This document shows, piece after piece, positions 1-5,913 of a stretch of DNA of 10,109 nt. The stretch is from JAYGED01 sp046582565 (lineage in GTDB: Bacteria; Pseudomonadota; Alphaproteobacteria; JAAXGF01). The position numbers and the translations under genes are program-made. A model generated the notes under the pieces. That model worked only from the letters and a program-made list of their open reading frames with translations. It had not been told where the DNA came from and did no database searches. Every line of letters starts with the position of its first letter. Within the stretch, counting starts at the first letter, position 1. Where the stretch lies: NCBI GenBank assembly GCA_046582565.1, contig JAYGED010000206.1:1-10109 (forward strand), in the 5' to 3' direction.

Positions 1-80
1 TCATCGCCGATCCAGTCTTCCAGTCGATCCGGAAACAACGTGCCCTGCGAGCGGTCTACACCCTCAATGAAACGCTTCAT
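1..80 (-). CDS. IS1182-family transposase, N-terminal end only (runs off window)
   Basis: Reading the minus strand from ATG at 80-78 gives 26 codons beginning MKRFIEGVDRSQGTLFPDRL and continuing EDWIGD to the window edge. This opening (KRFIEG.DRSQ.TLFP..L.DWI) is the typical N-terminus of IS1182-type DDE transposases, which cut and rejoin the ends of their insertion sequence. A purine-rich ribosome site, GTGAGG, lies about 7 bases upstream. Only the start is visible, so it cannot be told whether the gene is intact. The gene reads leftwards, away from the rest of the window, so the window starts inside one end of the element. Family assignment rests on remembered similarity of a short segment. 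Confidence 0.8.
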   Translation of the reverse strand, partial: MKRFIEGVDRSQGTLFPDRLEDWIGD

Positions 81-123
81 CACGAAACCTCACCAATATC
101 ATGGCGGGATTCTATCAGACCTC

Positions 124-142
124 ACGTTTTCACACAGCCTGA
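124..142. mobile_element. Probable terminal end of the IS1182-type element
   Basis: About 45-60 bases upstream of the transposase start the minus strand reads CAGGCTGTGTGAAAACGTG. This resembles the GGCTGTGTGAAAAC ends known from IS1182-group elements and lies at the expected short distance from the start codon. The element would therefore end near 140-142. The other end and any target duplication are outside the window, so the exact boundary is uncertain. Confidence 0.5.
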
Positions 143-158
143 GCCAGAAGCGGACATT
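142..158 (+). repeat. Half copy of the palindromic repeat (right arm of unit 3) beside the IS end
   Basis: The sequence AGCCAGAAGCGGACATT matches the right half of unit 3 of the repeat family, whose loop and right arm read AGCCATAAGCGGACATT. The left half is absent and IS sequence lies there instead. This suggests that the IS inserted into, or deleted part of, an existing repeat copy. The match is short, so chance similarity is possible. Confidence 0.4.
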
Positions 159-206
159 CAAAACTGTGGAAATCTGCACGTAATCATTCCCCCTTTCATC
201 CCATTA

Positions 207-235
207 TTGCTCAATTTATGACGAACAAGTAATCT
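207..235 (+). promoter_or_regulatory. Candidate sigma-70-type promoter for the flavin oxidase gene
   Basis: TTGCTC (207-212) and TAATCT (230-235) are separated by 17 bases and lie 39 bases upstream of the ATG at 274. Both hexamers match the consensus at four or five positions. No operator-like dyad is evident. This is pattern matching only. Confidence 0.35.
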
Positions 236-273
236 GTTCCAGAAGGAGCCATCACGTAGGGCATCGATCGGAA

Positions 274-1626
274 ATGAAATCATATAGAGCTAAATACCTG
301 TCACGCAGATCAGTCCTGGCAAGTCTACTCGCCACAGCATCCTTGCCCGCCTGGGCACAGACGATACCCACGGATCCAGATGTGGTGATCATTGGCGCTG
401 GATCGGCTGGCCTTTCGGCGGCCCGCACATTGATTGCTCAAGGCAAGTCTGTTGTCATCGTCGAAGGCGCCGGGCGCATCGGCGGACGCGCGTACACGGA
501 AAGCGATACCTTTGGCGTACCGTACGATCATGGCTGCTTCAATGTCATGGGCCCCAGGAAATTCGCCTACCTGGATATGGCGAAGGAATGGGGCTTTGAC
601 TTGCTCAGAATGAACGGTGCGGGTGAGACCGTGTTCGTTGGCGACCGCAAGGCGACAGAAGACGAACTCAAACAGTACGGCCAGGCCTGGAGAAAATTGA
701 CAAGCGCCCTTAACAAGGCCGGCAGAGCCGGACTGGATGTCTCCTGGGCATCGGCGATGCCCGATGATTTTGGCGATATGAGGTTTGCCGGTCTCAGCCA
801 GACCAGGAAGGGCCCCATGGGTTTCGCGGCCGATTTCGAAGATCTGACAATAAAGGATTGGTGGAATTATGGATCGGTCCCGAACCGAAACATGATCAAA
901 CAAGGCTACGGCACGCTGGTCGCGCGTATGGGTGAAGGACTGCCGGTCAAGCTCAACACCCCGGCCACCCGTGTGGACTGGAGTGGTGACGGTGTGTCGG
1001 TGAAAACACCCGCGGGCACCATCCGGGCAAAAGCCTGTATCGTCACCGTCTCACCCGGTGTTCTGAGTGCCGGATCCATCCGTTTCACCCCGGAACTGCC
1101 CGATTGGAAGCAGCAGGCTATCGGCAACCTGCCCATGGGTCTTCTGGCAAAGATCGCCTTGCAGTTTGACGGCGAACGTTTCGGACTTCGAAATAACGAG
1201 TATCTGAGATATGAGGTTCCCAACGAGATGCCGGCAGAGGCGTGTTACTTCCTGACCTGGCCCTTTGGCTTCGACCACATGGTTGGCTTTATTGGTGGTC
1301 AATTTGGCTGGGAACTGTCGGCCGCAGGCACAGATGCTGCCGTCGATTTCGCACTTGGCGAGGTCGTGAAAATGGTTGGCAGCGATGCACGCAAGCATTT
1401 CATCAAAGGGCACCTGTCGGGTTGGGCCGAAAACCCGTGGACGCTCGGCGCCTATGCCGCCGCCACGCCCGGCCAATACAGCGCCCGTGGTGATCTAAAA
1501 AAGCCGATTGCTGATCGACTGTTCTTCGCCGGTGAAGCGGTTGCCGGCCCCTATATAATGCTCTGTAGCGGTGCCTATATGAGTGGTGAAAGAGTCGCAA
1601 AGAATGTTGCTAGGGTTATTGGATAG
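274..1626 (+). CDS. Tat-exported FAD-dependent flavin amine oxidase family protein
   Basis: This 450-residue protein belongs to the flavin monoamine oxidase / L-amino acid oxidase superfamily, which oxidises amines or amino acids using FAD. The N-terminus has a twin-arginine motif (SRRSVLASLLA, residues 10-20), a hydrophobic stretch, and an AWA|QT cleavage site after residue 28, so it is probably folded with FAD inside and exported to the periplasm. The dinucleotide-binding motif GAGSAG is at 41-46, the ribose-binding acid E64 ends the second strand, and RIGGRAYT (68-75) is the second FAD motif. FFAGEA (417-422) and GAYMSGERVAKNV near the end are the C-terminal FAD signature. The reading frame is intact and of normal family length. 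The ATG at 274 has only a weak ribosome site (GTAGGG about 12 bases upstream), but it gives the complete Tat signal. It stands alone between the IS end and a repeat copy. The substrate cannot be predicted. Confidence 0.88.
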   Translation: MKSYRAKYLSRRSVLASLLATASLPAWAQTIPTDPDVVIIGAGSAGLSAARTLIAQGKSVVIVEGAGRIGGRAYTESDTFGVPYDHGCFNVMGPRKFAYLDMAKEWGFDLLRMNGAGETVFVGDRKATEDELKQYGQAWRKLTSALNKAGRAGLDVSWASAMPDDFGDMRFAGLSQTRKGPMGFAADFEDLTIKDWWNYGSVPNRNMIKQGYGTLVARMGEGLPVKLNTPATRVDWSGDGVSVKTPAGTIRAKACIVTVSPGVLSAGSIRFTPELPDWKQQAIGNLPMGLLAKIALQFDGERFGLRNNEYLRYEVPNEMPAEACYFLTWPFGFDHMVGFIGGQFGWELSAAGTDAAVDFALGEVVKMVGSDARKHFIKGHLSGWAENPWTLGAYAAATPGQYSARGDLKKPIADRLFFAGEAVAGPYIMLCSGAYMSGERVAKNVARVIG

Positions 1627-1682
1627 TCTTGTTATTGAAAATAAATACGCATTAGCGGCAATCTGGTGGGTGATGGCCTCAA

Positions 1683-1802
1683 AGTCCGCTTTGGGTCATA
1701 AGCAGACGTTTTGCGACTACCCTCCGGATGTCCGCTTTCGGGGGTGAAGCGGAAGTAAATCACCCATCGCCATAATGTCCGCTAATAGCCATAAGCGGAC
1801 TT
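1683..1802 (+). repeat. Full three-hairpin palindromic repeat, copy A
   Basis: Three palindromes follow each other: unit 1 at about 1684-1707 (loop TTGGGTCATA), unit 2 at about 1728-1757 (loop TCGGGGGT) and unit 3 at about 1775-1801 (loop AATAGCCAT). All use near-identical arms, GTCCGCT and AGCGGAC, with a few mutations (AGCAGAC in unit 1, GCGGAAG in unit 2). The copy fills most of the gap between the convergent flavin oxidase and amidase genes (1627-1853). I see no gene and no T-tract terminator in that gap. Confidence 0.85.
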
Positions 1803-1853
1803 TTCCGCCGCGCTTGGGCAACTTCGATCCGGCGTGCAGATTATTTTGCGCCC

Positions 1854-3293
1854 CTATAATCCGGCCCAGACCGGCGGACGATAACTGCTCCACTGGAAAT
1901 GCTCTTCAAGCTGTTGGGCAACCTGGAGCACGACGTGGTCTTGCAGATGATGGCCTGCCAACTGCACTGCGCAGGGTTGCTCGCCTTCAACCAGCTGAAC
2001 CGGAAGCGATGCGGCCGGCTGACCGGTGATGTTGCAGATGTAGGCGAACGGTGCAAATGCGTGCCCTGCTTCACTCCATTCCTCCATGGTGAAGTTGTCG
2101 GTACGGCTATCCAATGCGCCGACGGCTATCGGGTCACTGCCCAAGGCAGGCGTCAGAACCATATGGAGATCGCCCATGGAGTCCATCAACTTGATGCTCG
2201 CCTCGTGTGCGCCCTGACGCGCCCGGTAGAGATCCATAGCGGTCATGCTGGCGACATGCTCACGGCAATAACGTGTTAGCGCGTCCACCTCGTGACGTGC
2301 GGGCTCGCGGCCGAGTTCCTGTATCCGGTTTTCGATTTCATAGATCACATCCATCATCCACAGGCTTTCCATCCAACTTCCGAGACCGAGATCGTCTGGA
2401 TGACAGTATTCGACGAGATCGTGCCCCATGCTCTGAAGGGCGGCGCTGGCCTCGTCAACCGCGTGCTCCTGATTGGCGCCGACCGCATCACCGTATGGCG
2501 TGCGCTTCGAGACACCGATGCGAAGCGTGGGAACGGGCTGGTCAAGAGCCTTCAGGAAAGAGTCGACCATTGGTCTCACGTGATAACGCACCCCGCGCAT
2601 GGGACCGGCACTGGTGTCGAGCGCTGCGGCACTGTCGCGGACGGTTCGCGACAGCACGTGATCGGAATTGAAGCCACCGGAAATCTCGGGATAATAGGGG
2701 CCTACCGGATTCAATCCGGTCGTGGGCTTGAGACCGAAGACCCCACAGCACGCGGCCGGAACGCGGATTGACCCGCCCAGATCTGTCGCGTGTGCGAAGG
2801 GCACCATCCCGGACGCAACCGCGGCACCGGCACCACCGGAGCTTCCGCCTGTCGTCACCTCGGCGTTCCACGGATTGAGCGTTACGCCACGAAGCGTTGG
2901 CTCGCACACGAAGTCTTCGGCGAACTCAGGCGTGTTGGTCTTGCCGAGGATAATCAGGCCGGCCTTGCGCCAACGGGACACCAACTCGCTGTCGGGCTTC
3001 GCCGCCGCATCCGCAAAGAATGCACATGAGAACGTCGTGGGCATGTCATGGCTAAACTGATTAACGTCCTTAAGCAGAAACGGAACGCCTGCCAGGGCTG
3101 TGTCCGCATGAACATCCTTTGCCGCGTCGCGTGCATTGTCGAAGTTCGTCATCACGACAGCATTGAGCTTGGGGTTCAGCTTTTCGACCACCCCAATCGC
3201 GGTTTCGGTGACTTCCATTGCAGACACATCACCACGCTTGATTGCTGCGGCCAGCGCCACCCCGTCAAGCCTGGCATATTCGTTCGGGTTCAT
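1854..3293 (-). CDS. Amidase-signature family amidase
   Basis: This 479-residue enzyme hydrolyses a carboxylic amide (or related C-N bond) in the cytoplasm. It has no signal peptide. The amidase-signature Ser-cisSer-Lys triad is complete: K75 in GVPFLLKDVN, cis-S151 in TTGGSSGGAGAAVA, and nucleophile S175 in DLGGSIRVPA. The spacings (76 and 24 residues) are normal for the family. Length fits stand-alone amidases (about 450-500) related to GatA, but no gatB or gatC is nearby, so a tRNA amidotransferase role is unlikely. The frame is open up to a TTG at 3317, but ATG at 3293 gives the usual N-terminus (MNPNEYARLDG) and has a GGGGAT ribosome site about 5 bases upstream. It is monocistronic, between repeat copies A and B. 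The substrate is unknown; simple, aryl or acyl amides are all possible. Confidence 0.9.
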   Translation of the reverse strand: MNPNEYARLDGVALAAAIKRGDVSAMEVTETAIGVVEKLNPKLNAVVMTNFDNARDAAKDVHADTALAGVPFLLKDVNQFSHDMPTTFSCAFFADAAAKPDSELVSRWRKAGLIILGKTNTPEFAEDFVCEPTLRGVTLNPWNAEVTTGGSSGGAGAAVASGMVPFAHATDLGGSIRVPAACCGVFGLKPTTGLNPVGPYYPEISGGFNSDHVLSRTVRDSAAALDTSAGPMRGVRYHVRPMVDSFLKALDQPVPTLRIGVSKRTPYGDAVGANQEHAVDEASAALQSMGHDLVEYCHPDDLGLGSWMESLWMMDVIYEIENRIQELGREPARHEVDALTRYCREHVASMTAMDLYRARQGAHEASIKLMDSMGDLHMVLTPALGSDPIAVGALDSRTDNFTMEEWSEAGHAFAPFAYICNITGQPAASLPVQLVEGEQPCAVQLAGHHLQDHVVLQVAQQLEEHFQWSSYRPPVWAGL

Positions 3294-3336
3294 GTTGATC
3301 CCCGCTGAAGTGGGCAAACCATCAAATCATGGTGAC

Positions 3337-3365
3337 AATTTGTTCTTCAATGTGACGTTAGTCAA
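3337..3365 (-). promoter_or_regulatory. Candidate promoter for the amidase gene
   Basis: On the minus strand TTGACT (3365-3360) is followed 17 bases later by CAAATT (3342-3337), about 43 bases before the ATG at 3293. The -35 match is strong and the -10 match weak. Confidence 0.3.
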
Positions 3366-3422
3366 ACGGTGAATCCCAAAGCCTCGCAACTTCAAATTTC
3401 ATCGCTATTAGGCTTGCACAGG

Positions 3423-3498
3423 ATGTCCGCTTTGGGTCAAAAGCAGACATTTCGCGACCCGTCCCAGAATGTCCGCTTTCGGGGGTAAAGCGGACATT
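3423..3498 (+). repeat. Partial palindromic repeat, copy B (units 1 and 2)
   Basis: Unit 1 lies at 3423-3450 (loop TTGGGTCAAA, one arm mutated to AGCAGAC) and unit 2 at 3469-3497 (loop TCGGGGGTA, perfect arms GTCCGCTT and AAGCGGAC). Unit 3 does not follow. The spacer between the units ends in CGCGACCCGTCCCAGA, like the spacer of copy D. This is the first repeat in the 0.5 kb gap (3318-3835) between the amidase and the small membrane protein gene. Confidence 0.85.
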
Positions 3499-3529
3499 AT
3501 TCTTGCCGGTGACCGTGCCGATCAATAGG

Positions 3530-3579
3530 GGGTAAGCCCCTCCGAAAAAGTCCGGCGAAACCGCTAGAGGCGCTTACCC
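3530..3579. other. Long imperfect hairpin in the intergenic gap between copies B and C
   Basis: GGGTAAGCCCCTC (3530-3542) pairs with GAGGCGCTTACCC (3567-3579) over 12 of 13 positions with a single C/C mismatch. The 24-base loop contains a small CGG-CGAAA-CCG stem. No run of T follows on either strand, so it is not a standard intrinsic terminator. It lies in the 220 bp stretch (3499-3718) that separates two partial repeats and holds no recognisable gene. Its role is unknown; it could be a structured RNA or the trace of a mobile element. Confidence 0.5.
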
Positions 3580-3703
3580 GCCGCGCAAATTATGGAAAAA
3601 TATACTCCACCCCTAAACAGCAACTCCCATCGGGTTTGCGACCTACCCTGAATCTCAATTTAGGCTGAATGAGGGATTTGGGCGGTTCGAATAGCGGTCA
3701 GAA

Positions 3704-3716
3704 CCTTCTCAGAAGG
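3704..3716. other. Short perfect palindrome abutting repeat copy C
   Basis: CCTTCTCAGAAGG is a perfect 6+1+6 palindrome ending three bases before copy C. It has no T-tract. It might be a small hairpin, a protein site or chance. Confidence 0.3.
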
Positions 3717-3718
3717 GC

Positions 3719-3794
3719 AATGTCCGCTTCGGGGGTAAAGCGGACGTAATTCACTCATCGCCATAATGTCCGCTTTTAGCCATAACCGGAAGTT
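3719..3794 (+). repeat. Partial palindromic repeat, copy C (units 2 and 3)
   Basis: Unit 2 is at 3720-3748 (loop TCGGGGGTA, arms intact) and unit 3 at 3766-3793 (loop TTTAGCCAT, right arm degraded to AACCGGAAGT). The spacer TTCACTCATCGCCATA matches that of copies A and D. Unit 1 is missing, the reverse of copy B, which lacks unit 3. Confidence 0.85.
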
Positions 3795-3835
3795 CGTGAT
3801 GCCGGCTGAGCAAGACACACGACAAGGCATAAAGG

Positions 3836-4090
3836 TCAATACCTCCGCTTCCGACGCTTGGACTTTGTCTTTCGTTTCTTCCGGCCCCAGATCGAGACCC
3901 CGAACATTAAGAGGACGACAACAACTACAATTGGTAGCAGTGTCCCGAGCAAGGAACTGCCCCCAATCGCTGCGTCGCCCCCGAAGGTATCATGGTGAGC
4001 GAAGGCCGGGGAAGAGGTGACCAAGATTACGCCAGCGTTGACCATCAGCCAGCCGCAGACGACAACGTCGGTAAGGATCAGGCATCGCAT
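3836..4090 (-). CDS. Small exported or membrane-anchored protein of unknown function
   Basis: I do not recognise this 84-residue protein. Residues 1-31 look like a signal peptide or first membrane segment (hydrophobic core VVVCGWLMVNAGVIL, then SSPAFA with likely cleavage after A31). A short HH-containing, Gly/Ser-rich stretch follows (HHDTFGGDAAIGGSS). A very hydrophobic span (LLGTLLPIVVVVVLLMFGV, about 47-65) is the clear membrane helix, and the protein ends in a strongly basic cytoplasmic tail (KKRKTKSKRRKRR, about 71-83). A good ribosome site, GGAGAGGGAG, lies about 6 bases before the ATG, which argues for a real gene. The predicted form is a mature N-terminus outside, one helix and a positive tail inside. 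It sits between repeat copies C and D, divergent from the amidohydrolase gene. No functional claim is possible. Confidence 0.65.
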   Translation of the reverse strand: MRCLILTDVVVCGWLMVNAGVILVTSSPAFAHHDTFGGDAAIGGSSLLGTLLPIVVVVVLLMFGVSIWGRKKRKTKSKRRKRRY

Positions 4091-4170
4091 GTTGGCTCCC
4101 TCTCCATTCTCACGACGGTTGTAACAAAACGATTCCGCGAGGAGATGAGCCTAGCCCAAAATATTGCACG

Positions 4171-4290
4171 AGTCCGCTTCGGGTCATAAGCGGACATTTT
4201 GCGACCCCACCAATTATGTCCGCTTACGGGGGTTAAGCGGACGTATTTCACTCAGGGCCGCAATGTCCGCTAATAGCCATAAGCAGACAT
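4171..4290 (+). repeat. Full three-hairpin palindromic repeat, copy D (best preserved)
   Basis: Units lie at 4171-4198 (loop TCGGGTCAT, arms GTCCGCT and AAGCGGAC), 4216-4244 (loop TACGGGGGT) and 4263-4290 (loop AATAGCCAT, right arm AAGCAGAC). The spacers are TTGCGACCCCACCAATT and TTTCACTCAGGGCCGCA. It lies in the divergent gap (4091-4459) between the small membrane protein and the amidohydrolase. Nothing else in that gap is recognisable beyond an expected promoter region upstream of 4460. Confidence 0.88.
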
Positions 4291-4459
4291 AAAGGCGAAG
4301 GGTTCTCTCCGGGGTCGGCACCGCCTTGCGGCCCGCCCTATGATGGCGTCGGGGGGAATGCGGTTCCCTTAGCGGCAGAATCGAAATACGATTTCAGCGA
4401 ACTTGTAGATTGTCCGGGAAGTACCGTTTTGAACCTGTGTCCTGACCAGGATTGAGAAC

Positions 4460-5602
4460 ATGGAATACCGCGTGATTTCCGCCGATTGCCACATCGATCT
4501 TCCGTGGCTGCCGCCGGATTTGTTCACCGCCAATGCGTCCCAGGCGTTGAAGGGCCGCATGCCCTATGTCACCGACGGCGACAAGGGCCCGGTGTGGGTA
4601 AGCGGGAACGGCGCCTACTTCGGGCTCCAGAACGGCATGGGCTCGGGGGGGCGGGAATATATCCCCGGTGAAATCCAGCGCTCCGACCGCATGGCCGCCG
4701 AGGGCCTATACGATGACGGCAAGAATGGGATCCGGCGCTTGACCGACCCGGGTCTCCGGATCAAGGACCAGGACCGGGACGGCATTCAGGCCGAGGTGCT
4801 GTTCGGCATCCTCGGCGCTGGCGCCCGCCTGAACGACGGCGTCGCGGCAACCGAGATGATGCACATCTACAATGACTGGCTAGCCGATTTCTGCGACAGC
4901 CAGCCGGAGCGCTTCGCCGGCCTAGCATCGATCCCTAATCACGACGTCGCCGCCGCCGAGGCCGAGATCGAGTGTGTTGTTAAGCGGGGCGCCCTGCGCG
5001 GCCTCGAAGTCGCCAACAGTTGGGACATGGAGCCCCTGTTCGATCCCGATTGGGACCCGCTGTGGAAGGCCGTCGCCGAGTCCGGTCTGCCGCTGCATTT
5101 CCACACCATCGGCACCAAGACGCCGGATTTCGAGTCCATGCCGCCGCTGCAGGGGCGTCAGGCCCATGCCGTCCACATTACCGGCTTTCAGCTTGGCATG
5201 GCCCGGATCCTGATGGAGATCATCTATTCCGGCGTGCTCGAGACCTACCCCTCGCTCAATGTCGTCATCGCCGAGAGCGGCATCGGCTGGATTCCCTATC
5301 TCCTGGACCGAATGGACATGGAGTGGGAGGAGCAATACAAGGACCTGACCCTGAAGATGAAGCCGAGCGCTTATTGGGACCGCCAGTGCCTAGCGACCTA
5401 TCAGAGCGACGAGATCGGGCTCCGGCTCCTCGACATCCTGGGCGAGGACAACATCATGTGGGGGTCGGACTTCCCCCATCCCGACGGCGTGTGGCCGGAC
5501 TCCCAATCTTTCATTGAAAAGGAACTCGGCCACCTGCCGGAGGCGACTCGCCACAAGATCATTTGCGGCAATGCGGCCAAGCTTTACGGCTTCGATCTAT
5601 AA
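4460..5602 (+). CDS. Metal-dependent amidohydrolase (COG2159, amidohydrolase 2 family)
   Basis: This 380-residue cytoplasmic enzyme has the TIM-barrel fold of the amidohydrolase 2 (ACMSD-like) family, which hydrolyses or decarboxylates carboxylic substrates. Family landmarks are the strand-1 motif ISADCHID (residues 6-13, metal-site H11; a second His of the usual HxH is replaced, D13 being next in line), LPLHFHTIG (210-218, H213 and H215), FQLGMARILMEIIYSGVLE (about 243-261), and the strand-8 motif NIMWGSDFPHPDGVWP (331-346) carrying the catalytic metal ligand D337. RFAGLASIPNHD (151-162) is also typical of the family. The gene is intact and starts at ATG 4460 with an AGGATTGAG ribosome region. 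It is a single-gene unit between repeat copies D and E. The substrate is unknown; a hydrolase or a decarboxylase both fit. Confidence 0.88.
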   Translation: MEYRVISADCHIDLPWLPPDLFTANASQALKGRMPYVTDGDKGPVWVSGNGAYFGLQNGMGSGGREYIPGEIQRSDRMAAEGLYDDGKNGIRRLTDPGLRIKDQDRDGIQAEVLFGILGAGARLNDGVAATEMMHIYNDWLADFCDSQPERFAGLASIPNHDVAAAEAEIECVVKRGALRGLEVANSWDMEPLFDPDWDPLWKAVAESGLPLHFHTIGTKTPDFESMPPLQGRQAHAVHITGFQLGMARILMEIIYSGVLETYPSLNVVIAESGIGWIPYLLDRMDMEWEEQYKDLTLKMKPSAYWDRQCLATYQSDEIGLRLLDILGEDNIMWGSDFPHPDGVWPDSQSFIEKELGHLPEATRHKIICGNAAKLYGFDL

Positions 5603-5658
5603 AAGTATCTAGCTTGGCCGTCGAAGGTGAAGACATAACAGCCGGCGCGCTACTCGAA

Positions 5659-5693
5659 CTTCCGCTTTGGGTCATTCACGGAAATTCCACGAC
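5659..5693 (+). repeat. Degenerate unit-1 repeat, copy E, abutting the livF remnant
   Basis: The left arm and loop (TTCCGCTTTGGGTCATT) are well conserved. The right arm is decayed (CACGGAAATT) and the spacer end (CACGAC) still aligns without gaps to TTGCGAC of copy D. Units 2 and 3 are absent. Sequence homologous to livF begins directly afterwards. The bases 5603-5658, between the amidohydrolase stop and this copy, hold nothing recognisable. Confidence 0.6.
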
Positions 5694-5695
5694 TA

Positions 5696-5907
5696 TCCTC
5701 GCCGCTGCTGGTCGAGGAGATATTGGTTCTTATCCGGGAATTGAATAGGGAGGGGTTGTCGATCTTCCTGGTCGAGCAGAATGTCATGCAATCCCTTGAG
5801 ATTGCCGACCGGGCATATGTTATCGATAATGGTCGGGTCGTGTTGTCCGGCGCCGCCGGCGATCTCATTGACGACCCCGCGTTGCAACACCCTACTTGGG
5901 ACTGTGA
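5696..5907 (+). pseudogene. livF: livF remnant: C-terminal piece of branched-chain amino-acid-type ABC transporter ATPase
   Basis: In the frame of 5696 the DNA encodes SSPLLVEEILVLIRELNREG, then LSIFLVEQNVMQSLEIADRA and YVIDNGRVVLSGAAGDLIDD. This is the characteristic C-terminal third of LivF, including the VEQN switch region that separates LivF from LivG (VEHD). Walker A, Q-loop, signature motif and Walker B (about 150 residues) are missing, so it cannot bind ATP. Near 5889-5895 the frame breaks: the expected ending TyrLeuGlyLeu-stop is present in another frame (TAC TTG GGA CTG TGA, TGA at 5905-5907), as after a one-base deletion. Continuing in the original frame only runs into the next gene. 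The stop lies 6 bases before the LeuC-like ATG, so livF was probably once the gene directly upstream in the same operon. Its 5' loss coincides with repeat copy E. Confidence 0.85.
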
Positions 5908-5913
5908 ACAGCC

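Noticed and set aside
1683..1802. Repeat hairpins as intrinsic terminators
   Set aside because: No T-tracts follow the stems, and copies occur in divergent as well as convergent gaps.
1775..2029. 84-codon plus-strand frame after repeat A
   Set aside because: It starts inside a repeat and runs antisense through the end of the amidase gene, with no family resemblance.
1854..3293. GatA subunit of the tRNA amidotransferase
   Set aside because: No gatB or gatC nearby and the context is accessory; a stand-alone amidase fits better.
3661..3719. tRNA-like element because of GGTTCGAAT at about 3683-3691
   Set aside because: No acceptor stem, anticodon arm or CCA end can be folded around it.
3766..4020. 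84-codon plus-strand frame overlapping the small membrane protein
   Set aside because: It starts inside repeat unit 3, is antisense to a gene with a good ribosome site, and has a low-complexity Arg-rich translation.
3423..4290. Repeats B, C and D read as a CRISPR array
   Set aside because: The palindromic units differ in loop sequence, spacers are conserved rather than unique, spacing is irregular and no cas gene is present.
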